The notes under the pieces are model-generated. The model was not told the DNA's origin, ran no database searches, and worked only from the letters and a program-made list of their open reading frames with translations. From positions 51,206,482-51,270,481 of the forward strand of contig CM065700.1 in the NCBI GenBank assembly GCA_017654935.2: a stretch of 64,000 nucleotides of DNA, written 5' to 3'. The stretch is from Phymorhynchus buccinoides (Eukaryota > Mollusca > Gastropoda > Neogastropoda > Raphitomidae). This document shows, in pieces, positions 35,401 to 50,400 of the stretch. Position 1 is the first letter of the stretch. Each line of letters begins with the position of its first letter. Position numbers and translations under genes: made by a program.

Positions 35401-38400
35401 ATCACCAAATCATCATCATCAACGTCACATCATCACCATTCACCATAATCATCATCAACATACATCATCATCCTCATCACCACGTCATCACCATCACCAT
35501 CATCATCATCACCATATCATCACCATCATTCACATCGTCATCACCATCTCATCCTCATCATCATGCTTCCTCTGCAATTCACCATCAACGTCCGTACTGT
35601 CCATGGAGATTCCTGAAAGAAAAACCAATGGAATGGTGACATCCTCACCATAACGTCAAAATGCTGTGTGAACACAAACATTCTATTAGAAGAATGAGAC
35701 AGATTTGGAGTTCAACACTGTTCATTCTATCAATAGAATGTTTGTGTTCACAGCAAAATGACCTGCGCGGCAGTTGTCGACCCACCTAGTATGACACCCA
35801 GGATGGACTGGACATTGTACTAGTTAAGCACCATTGATCATACTGACATTGTACGTTAGCAATATTAGTCATACTGACACCGTACAGTTTAGCACTTTGT
35901 CATACTGATATGTACAGTTAGCAACTTTGTCATACTGACATTGGACAAGTTAAGCACTTGTCATACTGATATTGTCGTTAGCACGTGTGTCTGTACGGAC
36001 ATTGTACAGTTAGCACTTTGTTATAATGACATTGTACAGTTAGCACTTTGCATACTGACATTTGTACACCAGTATTAACTACTTTGTCAGCATGTCATAC
36101 TGACACTGATACAGCTAGCACTTTGTATATGGAAATTTGTACAGTTAACATCTTGTCATAAGGAAATTGTACAGATAAGCACTTTGTGATACCTGACATG
36201 ATACAGGTTAGCACTTGTCATACTCGCACCGACATGTTACAGTTAAGCCACTTGTCATACTGACATTGTACAGTTTAGCACTTGTCATCTGACATTGTAC
36301 AGCTAGCACTTTACGTCCATAGTAAACACTCGCACAGTTAGCAATTTGTCATACTGACATTGTACGTAGCACTTTGTCATACTGACATGTACAGTTAGCA
36401 TTTGTTCATACTGACATTGACACAGTTAGCACTTTGCATACTGACATGTTCTACAGTTAGCACTTTTGTCATTGACATTGCCCTACAGTTAGCACCTTTG
36501 TCATATGACCTGGGGCAGTTGTTACCACAGTTAGAACACAGATGACTGACATTTGTGTACAGTGTAGCAGTTTTATCATACTGACATTGTACAGTTATAC
36601 GCACTTGTCATGCTCGCATATTGTACAGTTTAGCACACTTTGTCATACTGACCTGGGCAGTTGTGGACCACATGGTAGACACCCAAGATGACTGACACTG
36701 TACAGTTAGCACTTTGTCCATACTGAAATTGAACAGTTAGGCACTTTTCATAGTGACATTGTACAGTTTAGCACTTTGCCATTACTGACACTGTACAGCT
36801 AGCACTTTGTCATACTGACATGTACAGCTGTAGCACTTTGTTCACACTGACATTGTACAGGGTCAAAAATTTTTTTTTTTTCCCCCCCCAAAACCTTATT
36901 GGGTTTTGTTTTTCATACTGACAGTGTACAGTTAGCACTTTGTCATACTGACATTGTACAGCTGAGCACTGGGTATGCGAACATTGCCCCACAGTTAGCG
37001 AATTTGTCATACGACATTGTACAGTATTTAGCACTTTGCATACTGACATTGACAGTTAGCATTTTGGTCATACTGACATTGTACGTTTTAGCACGATTGT
37101 CATACTGACATTGTACAGTTAGCACTTTGTCATATGACATTGCTACAGTTAGCACTTTGTCCATACTGACCTGGGCAGTGTTGACCAAATGTTAGACACC
37201 CAGAGGACTGAATTGTACAGTTTAGCAGTTTATCATACGACATTGTAACAGTTAGCACTTGTTCATGGGATATTGTACAGTTAGCACGCTTTGTCATACT
37301 GACCTGGGGAGTGTGGACCACCATGGGAGACACCAGATGACTGACACTGTACAGTTAGCACTTTGTTTCCTACTGAACAATTGAACACGTTAGCACTTTG
37401 TCATAGTGACATTTGTACAGTTAGCACTCTGCATATACTGAGACTGTACTAGTAGCACTTTGTCATACGACCATTTGTACAGATAGCCACTTTGTCACAC
37501 TGACATTGTACAGAAACAAAATTATACTTTGTCATACTGACATTGTACAGTTAGGCACTTTGTCATTACTGACAGTCTGTACAGTTAGCACTTTGTCATA
37601 CTGACATTGTACAGTTAGCCACATTTGTTCAGATTACATTGTACAGTTAAGCAATTTGTCATACTTACATTGTACAGTATAGCACTTTGTAATACTCGAC
37701 AATTCGTACAGTTAGCACTTTTGTCATATTGCCATCGGCACAATTAGCACTTTGTCATGCTGACCATTGTAACAGTTAGAACTTTTGTGATACTGACCTG
37801 GGGCAGTGTCGGACCACCTGGACACCAGCTGACTGACATTGGTACAGCTAGCATTTTGTCATACTGACATTGCTACAGTTAGCACTTTGTCATAACTGAC
37901 AGGTACATTCGCACGTTGAGATACTGACACTGTACAAGATAGCACTTTCGTCATACTAACATTGTTCAGCTAGCACGTTGTCATATGACCATGTACAGTT
38001 AGCCCACTTTGTCATACTGACATCGTACAGTAAGCACTTCATACTGACATTTACAGTTAGCACTTTGTCTATGGACATTGCATAGTTAGCACTTTGTCAT
38101 ACTGACATTGTACAGTATAGCACTTTGTTATACTGATATGTACAGTTAGCACTTGTCAACTGAACCTTGTACAGTTAGACGTTGTCCAATACTGACATTG
38201 ATACAGTTAGCATTGTCATACTGACAATTGATACAGTTAGCAATTTGTCAATACCTGACATTGTTACAGTAGCCCTTTGTCCATACTGACATTGTACAGT
38301 TAGCTACTTTTCGTAATACAGACATTGTCGCAGTTAGCACTTGTCATATGCCATTGTTGTTACAGTTAGCACCTTGTATTACTGATTATTGTTACTTTAG

Positions 38401-41400
38401 CACTTTGTCATATGACATTGTGCAGTTAGCAACTTTAGTTATACTGATATTGTACATTTAGCACTTTGTCATACAGACATTGTGGCAGTTAGCACCTTTG
38501 TATACTGATATTGTACAGTTAGCACTTTGTCTATGCATGTACAGTTAGCACTTTTCATACTGCACTACAAGCTAGCACTTTGTCATATGACATTGTACAG
38601 TTAGAACTTTGTCATACGGACCTGGGGAGTGGTCGACCAATGAGTAGACCACCCAGAGACTGACATCGTACAGTTAGCACGTTGTCATACAACACTGTAT
38701 CAGTCTAGGCACTTTGTGATACTGACATTGTACAGTTAGCCACTAGGTCATACTGATATGTACAGTTGCACTATGTCATACTGACATTGTACAGTTATCA
38801 CTTTGTCATACTGACATTGCTACAGTTAGCCATATGGCATACTGACATTGTACAGTTAGCACTTTGTATACTGACATTGATACAGTTAGCACTATGTCAT
38901 ACTACACTTTTGTACAGTTCGCACTTTGTCAGACTGAGCACTACACGATAGCACTTTGTCATACTGACATTGTACGATTAGCACTATGTCATACTGACTT
39001 GTACAGTTAGCACACGTCATACTGACATGTTACAGACATCGCACTTGTCATACTGAATCATTGGTACAGTTAGCACTTGTTATATACTGAACCATCTGTA
39101 CATTTAGCACTTTGTGATACCTGACAACTGCTACAGCGAGCACTTGTCCATACTAACACTGTACAGCATAGCACTTTGTCATACTGACATTGTAAAGTTA
39201 AGCCTACTTATTCATACTGACAACTACAGCTAGCACTTTGTACATACTGACACTACAGGCTAGCACTATGTCATACGACACTACAGCTAGCACTTTTACA
39301 TACTGACACTAACAGTGAGCACTATGTAATAACGACACTACAGCTAGCCTTTGTCATACTGACACTACAGCTAGCACTATGTCATATGACCAACTATAGC
39401 TATCACTTTTGTTATAACGACATTGTACCAGTTAGCACTTTTGTGTCATACTGACACTGCTATACAGCTAAGCCACTTATGTCATTACTGACAACTTACA
39501 GCTCATCAACTTTGTGTCATTAATGACATTGCACCAGCTTAGCACTTTGTTCATACTGACATTGTACAGCTTAGCAAACTTTGTCATACTGGACACTACA
39601 GCGTAGCACACTTTGTCATGAGTAGACATTGTACAGATTAGCACTTTGTCAAACCTGACCTGGGGAAGCTGTCGATAACACTTGGACACCCAGATGTGAC
39701 TGACATTGTACCAGTTAGCACTTTGATACAATATCGACATGTACAGTTTAGCACTTTGTCATACTGACATTGTTAACAGTAGCACTTTGTCAATAATGAC
39801 ATTGTACAGTTAGCACTTTGTCATACGGACGAGCTCAGTTAACACATTTAGCTCATATGACATGGCTACCAGTTTAGCACTATTGTACATACTGAAAGTG
39901 GTACACTAGCATTTGTCATACGAACATTTGAGTACAGTTAGCACTTTGTTATACTGACATTGGTACAGTTAGGACTTTGTCCATACTGACATTGTACAGT
40001 TAGCAACTTTGTCATACTGAAATTGTACAATTAGCAGCTCTTGTCATACTAGAACCATTGTACAGTTAGCACTTTTTTTATACTAACATTGTTACACAGT
40101 TAGCACTTTGTCATAATGACATTGTACAGTTAGCACTTTTTCATACTGACATTGCTACAGTTAGCACTTTGTCAAACTAACATTGTACTGTTAGCACTTT
40201 GTCTATACTGACATGTGTACAGTTCAGCACTTTGTCATACTGACATATGGACAGTTAGCAACTTGTCATATTGACAATTCTACACGCTTAGCACTATTGT
40301 CATATGACATTGTATCAGTTAGCACTTTGTGATAACTGACAGTTGTACCAGCTAGCACTTTGTCATGACTGATAATTGCTACAGTTAGCACTTGTCAATA
40401 CTGACAATTAGTCAGTTAGCTACCTTTGTGATACTCGACACGTAGATACAATGTTAGCACTTTGTTCCAATTACGACATCTGTACAGTTATAGCACTTTG
40501 TCATCACTGAGATATTGTGCAGTCAGCCACTTGTCAAAATCGACCATGGGGCAATGTCAACCACAGTGTTAGACACCCAGAATGACTGGACATTGTACAG
40601 TTAGCACTTTGTTCATACCTGACAATATGTACAGTTAGTACTTTTGTCATACAGACTTTGCTGGCCAGTTAGGCACTTTGTCATACTGACAATTATACAG
40701 TTTAGGCACTTGTCATACTGGACATGTAACAGCTTAACACTTTGTCATAGTTACATTGTACATGTTAGCAACTTTGGTGTGCATAACTGAACATTGCTCC
40801 AGTTAACACTTTGTCATAGTTACATGTTCACAGTTAGCACTTTGTCATAGTTAAATATGTACAGTTAAACACTTTGTTGTTTCATACTGACATTGTACAG
40901 TAGAACTTTGTATCATAGTTACCATTGTACAGTTAAGCATCTTGTCCATACTGACCTGGGAGCCGATTGAATCGACCACACATAGGTAGACACCCAGATG
41001 ACCTTCTGCGGTCGCGATCTTCCCGTCCAGCTGGTTCCACTGACAAACACTGTCAAACATCAAGTGATCTGACTGTATTATATAGATCAGTCCAATGACC
41101 AAACTGCAGCACAAAACCATCGTCTGTAATTGATTAGTTCCCACGACAACTGTACAACACACATAATGTCCTGCAGGTATATATACGCTCCACTGAAACT
41201 GTCAACACACCATGCAGGCTGCGCTGTACCTAATACAATAGTTCCAACGACAACATGTCAACACATCATGGCTGCTGTTATATATAGTTCCCACTGACAA
41301 CTGTTTCAACACCATCAGTGGACCTGCCTGTATTATCAGTATTCAACTGACAACTCGTTACAAAGTTACATCATGGCTGTTGTAATATATAGTTTCAGAT

Positions 41401-44400
41401 GAAAACTGTTCAACACATCATGGATCGTGTATTCATAGTTCCACGACAACTGTTCCCAACACATCATGCTGCTGGATACTCATTATAGTTCACTGCAACT
41501 CGTCAAGTTCATCATGGCCTTGCTGTATATACAGTTTCCACTGAAAACTGGCAACACATCATGGCTGCTGTAGATATAGTTTCCACTGAACAACTGTCAA
41601 CACATGGCTGCTTATATATAGTTCCACGAACAATGTCAAACAAATTCATGGCTGTTGTATATAACAGTTCCATGACAAAACTAGTCAACACATTAGGGCT
41701 CGCTGTACTATTATAGTTCACTGATAACTGCTCAACTACATCATGGACTGCGGTATATACTAGTCCACTGACAACTGTCCAACACAATTTTTTTTTTCAT
41801 GGTGCCTGTATATATAGTTCCACTGACAACTGTCAACACATCATGGCTGTTGTATATATAGTTTCACTGACAACTGTCAACACATCATGGCTGTTGTATA
41901 TATAGTTCCACTGACAACTGTCAACACATCATGGCTGTTGTATATATAGTTTCACTGACAACTGTCAACACATCATGGCTGTTGTATATATAGTTCCACT
42001 GACAACTGTCAACACATCATGGCTGCTGTATATATAGTTCCACTGACAACTGTCAACACATCATGGCTGCTGTATATATAGTTCCACTGACAACTGTCAA
42101 CACATCATGGCTGCTGTATATATAGTTCCACTGACAACTGTCAACACATCATGGCTGCTGTATATATAGTTCCACTGACAACTGTCAACACATCATGGCT
42201 GCTGTATATATAGTTCCACTGACAACTGTCAACACATCATGGCTGCTGTATATATAGTTCCACTGACAACTGTCAACACATCATGGCTGTTGTATATATA
42301 GTTCCACTGACAACTGTCAACACATCATGGCTGCTGTATATATAGTTCCACTGACAACTGTCAACACATCATGGCTGCTGTATATATAGTTCCACTGACA
42401 ACTGTCAACACATCATGGCTGTTGTATATATAGTTCCACTGACAACTGTCAACACATCATGGCTGCTGTATATATATAGTTCCACTGACAACTGTCAACA
42501 CATCATGGCTGCTGTATATATAGTTCCACTGACAACTGTCAACACATCATGGCTGCTGTATATATAGTTCCACTGACAACTGTCAACACATCATGGCTGC
42601 TGTATATATATAGTTCCACTGACAACTGTCAACACATCATGGCTGCTGTATATATATACAGTTCCACTGACAACTGTCAACACATCATGGCTGCTGTATA
42701 TATAGTTCCACTGACAACTGTCAACACATCATGGCTGCTGTATATATAGTTCCACTGACAACTGTCAACACATCATGGCTGCTGTATATATATAGTTTCA
42801 CTGACAACTGTCAACACATCATGGCTGCTGTATATATAGTTCCACTGACAACTGTCAACACATCATGGCTGCTGTATATATAGTTCCACTGACAACTGTC
42901 AACACATCATGGCTGTTGTATATATAGTTCCACTGACAACTGTCAACACATCATGGCTGTTGTATACATAGTTCCACTGACAACTGTCAACACATCATGG
43001 CTGCTGTATATATAGTTCCACTGACAACTGTCAACACATCATGGCTGCTGTATATATAGTTCCACTGACAACTGTCAACACATCATGGCTGTTGTATATA
43101 TAGTTCCACTGACAACTGTCAACACATCATGGCTGTTGTATATATAGCTCCACTGACAACTGTCAACACATCATGGCTGCTGTATATATAGTTCCACTGA
43201 CAACTGTCAACACATCATGGCTGCTGTATATATAGTTCCACTGACAACTGTCAACACATCATGGCTGCTGTATATATAGTTCCACTGACAACTGTCAACA
43301 CATCATGGCTGCTGTATATATAGTTCCACTGACAACTGTCAACACATCATGGCTGTTGTATATACAGTTTCACTGACAACTGTCAACACATCATGGCTGC
43401 TGCTAGAATGAGTCAATGCTAGTTGTGGAATATATAGTTCATAATATTGTAGTGAATACATATCGGAGCGTTTCATGACTGGATGCCTTCTCCAGTTCCA
43501 GGGATTGTATGAACACAGCATTACTACCGGAAATAATATGAGTTATCAACACAGTTAGTATCGACTACAAGCTCTCTCTGCTCTGTTACAAGTCCCTGAA
43601 TGGTCTTGCTCCTTCTTATCTCACTGATCTCCTGAACCTTTACACACCTCTTAGACAGTTACGCTCCTCTTCTGACACTTCTCTCCTCCAGATCCCTCGT
43701 TACCGCACCAGGACTCTCGGTGAACGTTCCTTCTCTTTTCAGGCCTCCTCTACTTGGAACAAACTCCCTCTTCCTCTCCGTTCTGCCAACTCCCTTTCTT
43801 CATTTAAGTCTTCCCTCAAAACCACTCTCTTCAAATCGTAGCCTGCTCTGTTCTTTTGGAAAGTAATTTTTGTCCCTTCTCTGCGCGTGTGTTTGTGTGC
43901 AGTGTGTGGTTTGTGCGGGCGTGTGTTGTGTTGTGGGGTGTGGTGTGGTGTGGTGTGTGTGTGTGTGTGTGTTTTGTTTGTGTGTGCGCGCGTGCATGTG
44001 TGTGTGTATGCGAGGAAATGTTTGACATTCTCATATTTTCTACTGCTTGTTGTTGTTGTTGTTGTTTGTCTTTGTTTTGTGGGGGGGTTATTCATGTATT
44101 TGTTTATTATTGTAAGCGCTTAGGGCTTGTTTAAGATTAAGCGCATATAAATGCTCATTATTATTATTATTATTATTAATACCTTATATTTCGGGCCATT
44201 AGGTGCTTGCGTGCATAAGGCGAATAGGGCAATTTTCAAGAAAAAAATAAAGAAAAAGGCGCCCTCGTTTATAAGGCGATACACACCTCGCAAAAGAAAG
44301 TCAAACGTTGAAGCCCAAGCATGTCCAGTAAACGTTTACCGACCACCATTACTGCTGTCATAAAAGAGAGTTGGCTTTCATACAACCGAACGTCCGTTTG

Positions 44401-47400
44401 TGAGACTTCCTGTTGTTGTGCTTGGACTGTTCTTCGCGAAAACTGGTAGAATTATGGCATTTTAAGCTCTACAATGATGCTTTTTACATCCAATGAAGGG
44501 TTATGGCATCTGTTTGACGGTATCTCGGACGATAATAGGGATTTTGAAGCATTATAACGTAAGTATTTGTTGTATCGTCGACTCGTGACCACTTTCATGT
44601 CTAGACTCACAGTAGACTGTACTGAACACAGCAATCGTTGCCTCTCTTCTCACGATTTTGTTCAATAATAGGGCGCCCTCGTTTATGTTGTGACTCACAG
44701 TAGACTGTACTGAACACAGCAATCGTTGCCTCTCTTCTCACGATTTTGTTCAATAATAGGGCGCCCTCGTTTATGTTGTGACTCACAGTAGACTACTGAA
44801 CACAGCAATCATTGCCTCTCTTCTCACGATTTTGTTCAATAATAGGGCGTCCTCGTTTATGTTGTGACTCACAGTAGACTGTACTGAACACAGCAATCGT
44901 TGCCTCTCTTCTCACGATTTTGTTCAATAATAGGGCGCCCTCGTTTATGTTGTGACTCACAGTAGACTGTACTGAACACAGCAATCGTTGCCTCTCTTCT
45001 CACGATGTTGTTCAATAATAGGGCGCCCTCGTTTATGTTGTGACTCACAGTAGACTGTACTGAACACAGCAATCGTTGCCTCTCTTCTCACGATGTTGTT
45101 CAATAATAGGGCGCCCTCGTTTATGTTGTGACTCACAGTAGACTGTACTGAACACAGCAATCGTTGCCTCTCTTCTCACGATGTTGTTCAATAATAGGGC
45201 GCCCTCGTTTATGTTGTGACTCACAGTAGACTGTACTGAACACAGCAATCGTTGCCTCTCTTCTCACGATGTTGTTCAATAATAGGGCGCCCTCGTTTAT
45301 TAGGCGCATTGGTCGAAATTGGAGAAAAAAAGTATCGCATTATAGTCCGAAAATGACGGTAGTTACAAAGCTGCTCATTGTGTTTCGGCTAAGCCCTTGG
45401 TGTGTCTGTGTCACAGTGCATAACAGGATTTGTATGTTCAGAGCAATCAGTGTGTCTGTGCACAGTGCATAACAGGATTTGAAACATTCTCAAAAGGTCG
45501 TTGCTAACAACCCTTGCCCAGTTATCTTGTCAATTCTCTATTAAATACTTATTATTTGGAAATAAATCAGTTGTTGCAGCAATCCTGGATGTTTTGAGAG
45601 ATACATAAGATACAAATGTTGATGTGAAGAACCACATATAGTAATAATTAAGGAATATTTAAATTTTTTATGTGTGAATTTTCATTTTCGAATGGGACAA
45701 TTGATGGGTGCATGTTCTTGATGCGTATTAAAAGGCTTATAACCACATAGTTGAACTGCTTGTTTGTTTTAGCTGTTTAAGGAAATAATAAAAATCGTTT
45801 TCTGACACAAAACTGTAATCTGTTTTTTATTTTTGTGTGAGAAAATCTGTCTGAAAATCTGTTTGTCGGTTGTGACAGTCTTCGTCCTCACAGCGATCAA
45901 TGAAACACAATGCTCTGAATGTATTCTACACAGCTAGTGCAGTAAACTCACCTTGAAACGACTAAAGAACACATTCAGTGCATTATTATGCCGAACATTA
46001 TCAACTGGACAGTTCATTTGCTTCAAAAAACTATTTCCAGCACGCAGTACCCGTTTTCGTCCATTTATCACAACCGAAAATGTTGGGTTTTCACACTCGC
46101 AACCAAAAGTAGCTATTCGACTTTCGGCCATTTCATCAGCAGATAGTCTCGTGAGAACATCTACCACATTGTGACCACTCTACTTGAAAATGGCGGACTC
46201 CAGGTGCGAAGGTATGGTTATGACCTTTCGTCTTTTCTTCAGACACTGTCACAGCCAACAAATTGTGTCACACAAACCAAAAACACCCCCAGTACAAGTA
46301 AAAAACAATAGATTAGTTGCTGATTGTAGTTCAGTTACACGCAATTGCTACAGAGGCAAAATGGCATGTTGTTTTGCTAGTGGTTTCTTACACCTCCAAC
46401 ACTGAATGTTGCTATAAAGAGGCAAAATGGCATGTTGTTTTGCTAGTGGTTTCTTACACCTCCAACACTGAATGTTGCTATAAAGAGGCAAAATGGCATG
46501 TTGTTTTGCTAGTGGTTTCTTACACCTCCAACACTGAATGTTGCTATAAAGAGGCAAAATGGCATGTTGTTTTGCTAGTGGTTTCTTACACCTCCAACAC
46601 TGAATGTTGCTATAAAGAGGCAAAATGGCATGTTGTTTTGCTAGTGGTTTCTTACACCTCCAACACTGAATGTAAAAGTGTTTACTTGGACGAAAGTTGA
46701 TTTTGCGTCCTTGTCACAACCGAAAGCTGCCGATAATTCTGGTGATTGAGCATTGCATTGGAGATAAATTCTGTTGTATTTCTGTGGACTCTGGCTGCTT
46801 GCATGACGACACGAAGCACTGAGTTCTGTCATTCGTGACATAGTTGAAGGTGGATGAAGTTTCTAGTGTATGTTGCGCGTGACAATGGGGGGGAAAAACA
46901 GGTTTAAAAAAGAAATTTATGAACCAAACAAATCACATTTTGATTATTTTTCAAACAAATTTGCCAGGATCTAATTAAATCTAAACAGATAATACAGATT
47001 TTAGCCATTACTACAGACTTTTGTGTCTGTTGTTTTTGTCCACTGTCACGCGCGACATTTTGTCACTTTTGAAATAAATGATGAAATTTCTCAAGTATAA
47101 CAAGATAAACTATCTTTTGACATGCCATTTCTTAAAATAGATGACTAAGACTTGCTATAACCACAAATTATAACTGAAATCTTATTTTGAAATGTTAGCC
47201 CTAATGTCCCATTTTCAGCTCCACCTTTTGAGAATGGCTCATTTGTAAGTTCAAAGCAATCATTCTCCTCATGGAAGACCTTCCCCAGTATGCTAGCTCA
47301 GAACAGGCTGCACTGAACACCATAGAAGTGACTCAGCATCAGTGAAGTGTCTCCCTCAGAACAGGCTGCACTGAACACCATAGAAGTGACTCAGCATCAG

Positions 47401-50400
47401 TGAAGTGTCTCCCTCAGAACAGGCTGCACTGAACACCATAGAACTGACTCAGCAGCAGTGAAGTGTCTCCCTCAGAACAGGCTGCACTGAACACCATAGA
47501 AGTGACTCAGCATCAGTGAAGTGTCTCCCTCAGAACAGGCTGCACTGAACACCATAGAAGTGACTCAGCATCAGTGAAGTGTCTCCCTCAGAACAGGCTG
47601 CACTGAACACCATAGAAGTGGCTCAGCATCAGTGAAGTGTCTCCCTCAGAACAGGCTGCACTGAACACCATAGAACTGACTCAGCAGCAGTGAAGTGTCT
47701 CCCTCAGAACAGGCTGCACTGAACACCATAGAACTGACTCAGCAGCAGTGAAGTGTCTCCTCTGGTGGTTGCCTCCTGACGACCTAACACCGGCCTGTTG
47801 GATCACTGGCTTTGAAGCTGTTGTTGCTGTGAATTGGGAGTTAGAATGAACAGAGTAGAAATAATGACGGTGGATCACTGGCTTTGAAGCTGTTGTTGCT
47901 GTGAATTGGGAGTTAGAATGAACAGAGTAGAAATAACGACGGTGGATCACTGGCTTTGAAGCTGTTGTTGCTGTGAATTGGGAGTTAGAATGAACAGAGT
48001 AGAAATAACGACGGTGGATCACTGGCTTTGAAGCTGTTGTTGCTGTGAATTGGGAGTTAGAATGAACAGAGTAGAAATAACGATGGTGGATCACTGGCTT
48101 TGAAGCTGTTGTTGCTGTGAATTGGGAGTTAGAATGAACAGAGTAGAAATAACGACGGTGGATCACTGGCTTTGAAGCTGTTGTTGCTGTGAATTGGGAG
48201 TTAGAATGAACAGAGTAGAAATAATGACGGTGGATCACTGGCTTTGAAGCTGTTGTTGCTGTGAATTGGGAGTTAGAATGAACAGAGTAGAAATAACGAC
48301 GGTGGATCACTGGCTTTGAAGCTGTTGTTGCTGTGAATTGGGAGTTAGAATGAACAGAGTAGAAATAACGACGGTGGATCACTGACTTTGAAGCTGTTGT
48401 TGCTGTGAATTGGGAGTTAGAATGAACAGAGTAGAAATAACGACGGTGGATCACTGACTTTGAAGCTGTTGTTGCTGTGAATTGGGAGTTAGAATGAACA
48501 GAGTAGAAATAACGACGGTGGATCACTGGCTTTGAAGCTGTTGTTGCTGTGAATTGGGAGTTAGAATGAACAGAGTAGAAATAACGATGGTGGATCACTG
48601 GCTTTGAAGCTGTTGTTGCTGTGAATTGGGAGTTAGAATGAACAGAGTAGAAATAACGACGGTGGATCACTGGCTTTGAAGCTGTTGTTGCTGTGAATTG
48701 GGAGTTAGAATGAACAGAGTAGAAATAACGACGGTGGATCACTGGCTTTGAAGCTGTTGTTGCTGTGAATTGGGAGTTAGAATGAACAGAGTAGAAATAA
48801 CGCTGGTGTAAAAGCTAAAATATGAATATGGGACATAAAAAACAACGACAAACCCTGTGCTGGTTATATCCAAATGTCCTCATTAGCCCGCACAGATCCT
48901 GCTAGCATAGAGTAAGAAACAAAACAATAAAACACAACACAATATATCATTACCTGTGTTGGCTGTATGTCTAGCACAGATCCTGCTAGCATAGAGTAAG
49001 AAACAAAACAATAAAACACAACACAACACAACACAATATATCATTACCTGTGTTGGCTGTATGTCTAGCACAGATCCTGCTAGCATAGAGTAAGAAACAA
49101 AACAATAAAACACAACACAACACAACACAATATATCATTACCTGTGTTGGCTGTATGTCTAGCACAGATCCTGCTAGCATAGAGTAAGAAACAAAACAAT
49201 AAAACACAACACAACACAACACAATATATCATTACCTGTGTTGGCTGTTTTATGACATCCACATCAGCCCACACAGGTGCGGCTAACAGTGTACAATATT
49301 GTATAAATTTACTCACTGAGCGTGCTGTTTCCTGACATCCACATCGGCCCACACCGGTGCGGCTAACAGTGTACAATACTGTATAAATTTACTCACTGAG
49401 CGTGCTGTTTCCTGACATCCACATCGGCCCACACCGGTGCGGCTGACACAGTTGGTGCGGCTAACAGATTGGTGCGGCTCACAGTAACACAGTGTACAAT
49501 ACTGTATAAATTCACTCACTGAGCGTGCTGTTTCCTGACATCTACATCAGCCCACACCGGAGCGGCTGACACAGATGGTGCGGTTAACACTCTTGGTGCG
49601 GCTAACACAGTAAACTTGAAAACTTTTGAAAACTTAAACTTTATTTTCCAAGTGCGGCTAACACAGTTGGTGCGGCTAACACAGTTGGTGCGGCTAACAC
49701 AGTAAGTGCGGTTAACACAGTTAATGCGGCTAACACAGTTGGTGTGGCTAACACAGTTGGTGCGGCTAACACAGTTGGTGTGGCTAACACAGTTGGTACA
49801 GCTAACACAGTTGGTGCGGCTAACACAGTTGGTGCGGCTAACAGTAACACAGTGTACAATACTGTATAAATTCACTCACTGAGCGTGCTGTTTCCTGACA
49901 TCCACATCGGCCCACACCGGTGCGGCTGACACAGTTGGTGCGGTTAACAGATTGGTGCGGCTCACAGTAACACAGTGTACAATACTGTATAAATTCACTC
50001 ACTGAGCGTGCTGTTTCCTGACATCCACATCGGCCCACACCGGTGCGGCTGACACAGTTGGTGCGGTTAACAGATTGGTGCGGCTCACAGTAACACAGTG
50101 TACAATACTGTATAAATTCACTCACTGAGCGTGCTGTTTCCTGACATCCACATCGGCCCACACCGGTGCGGCTGACACAGTTGGTGCGGTTAACAGATTG
50201 GTGCGGCTCACAGTAACACAGTGTACAATACTGTATAAATTCACTCACTGAGTGTGCTGTTTCCTGACATCCACATCGGCCCACACCGGTGCGGCTGACA
50301 CAGTTGGTGCGGTTAACAGATTGGTGCGGCTCACAGTAACACAGTGTACAATACTGTATAAATTCACTCACTGAGTGTGCTGTTTCCTGACATCCACATC

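Noticed and set aside
35700..35760. Possible SINE or tRNA-derived element next to the noisy 30-bp array
   Set aside because: No A/B box promoter motifs or tRNA-like fold were seen.
41800..43400. Regular ~44-bp repeats that could be mistaken for a CRISPR array
   Set aside because: There are no variable spacers; the whole unit is repeated head to tail, the genome is eukaryotic, and the unit matches an exon C acceptor.
45859..46723. CGGTTGTGAC and GTCACAACCG as possible TIRs of a ~860-bp element
   Set aside because: Only about 12 bp match, internal positions diverge at once, and there is no flanking duplication.
45934..46841. Two minus-strand frames (45934-46167 and 46641-46841) that share TFGC/AFGC-like stretches
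   Set aside because: Short, no recognised domain, no splice or start evidence; the second runs into the 66-bp array. Listed only as an unassigned interval.
47681..48742. 353-codon minus frame of a 24-residue repeat
   Set aside because: 72-bp array (3x24) without stops; no supported gene, although a short core next to it is kept as a weak exon candidate in the findings.
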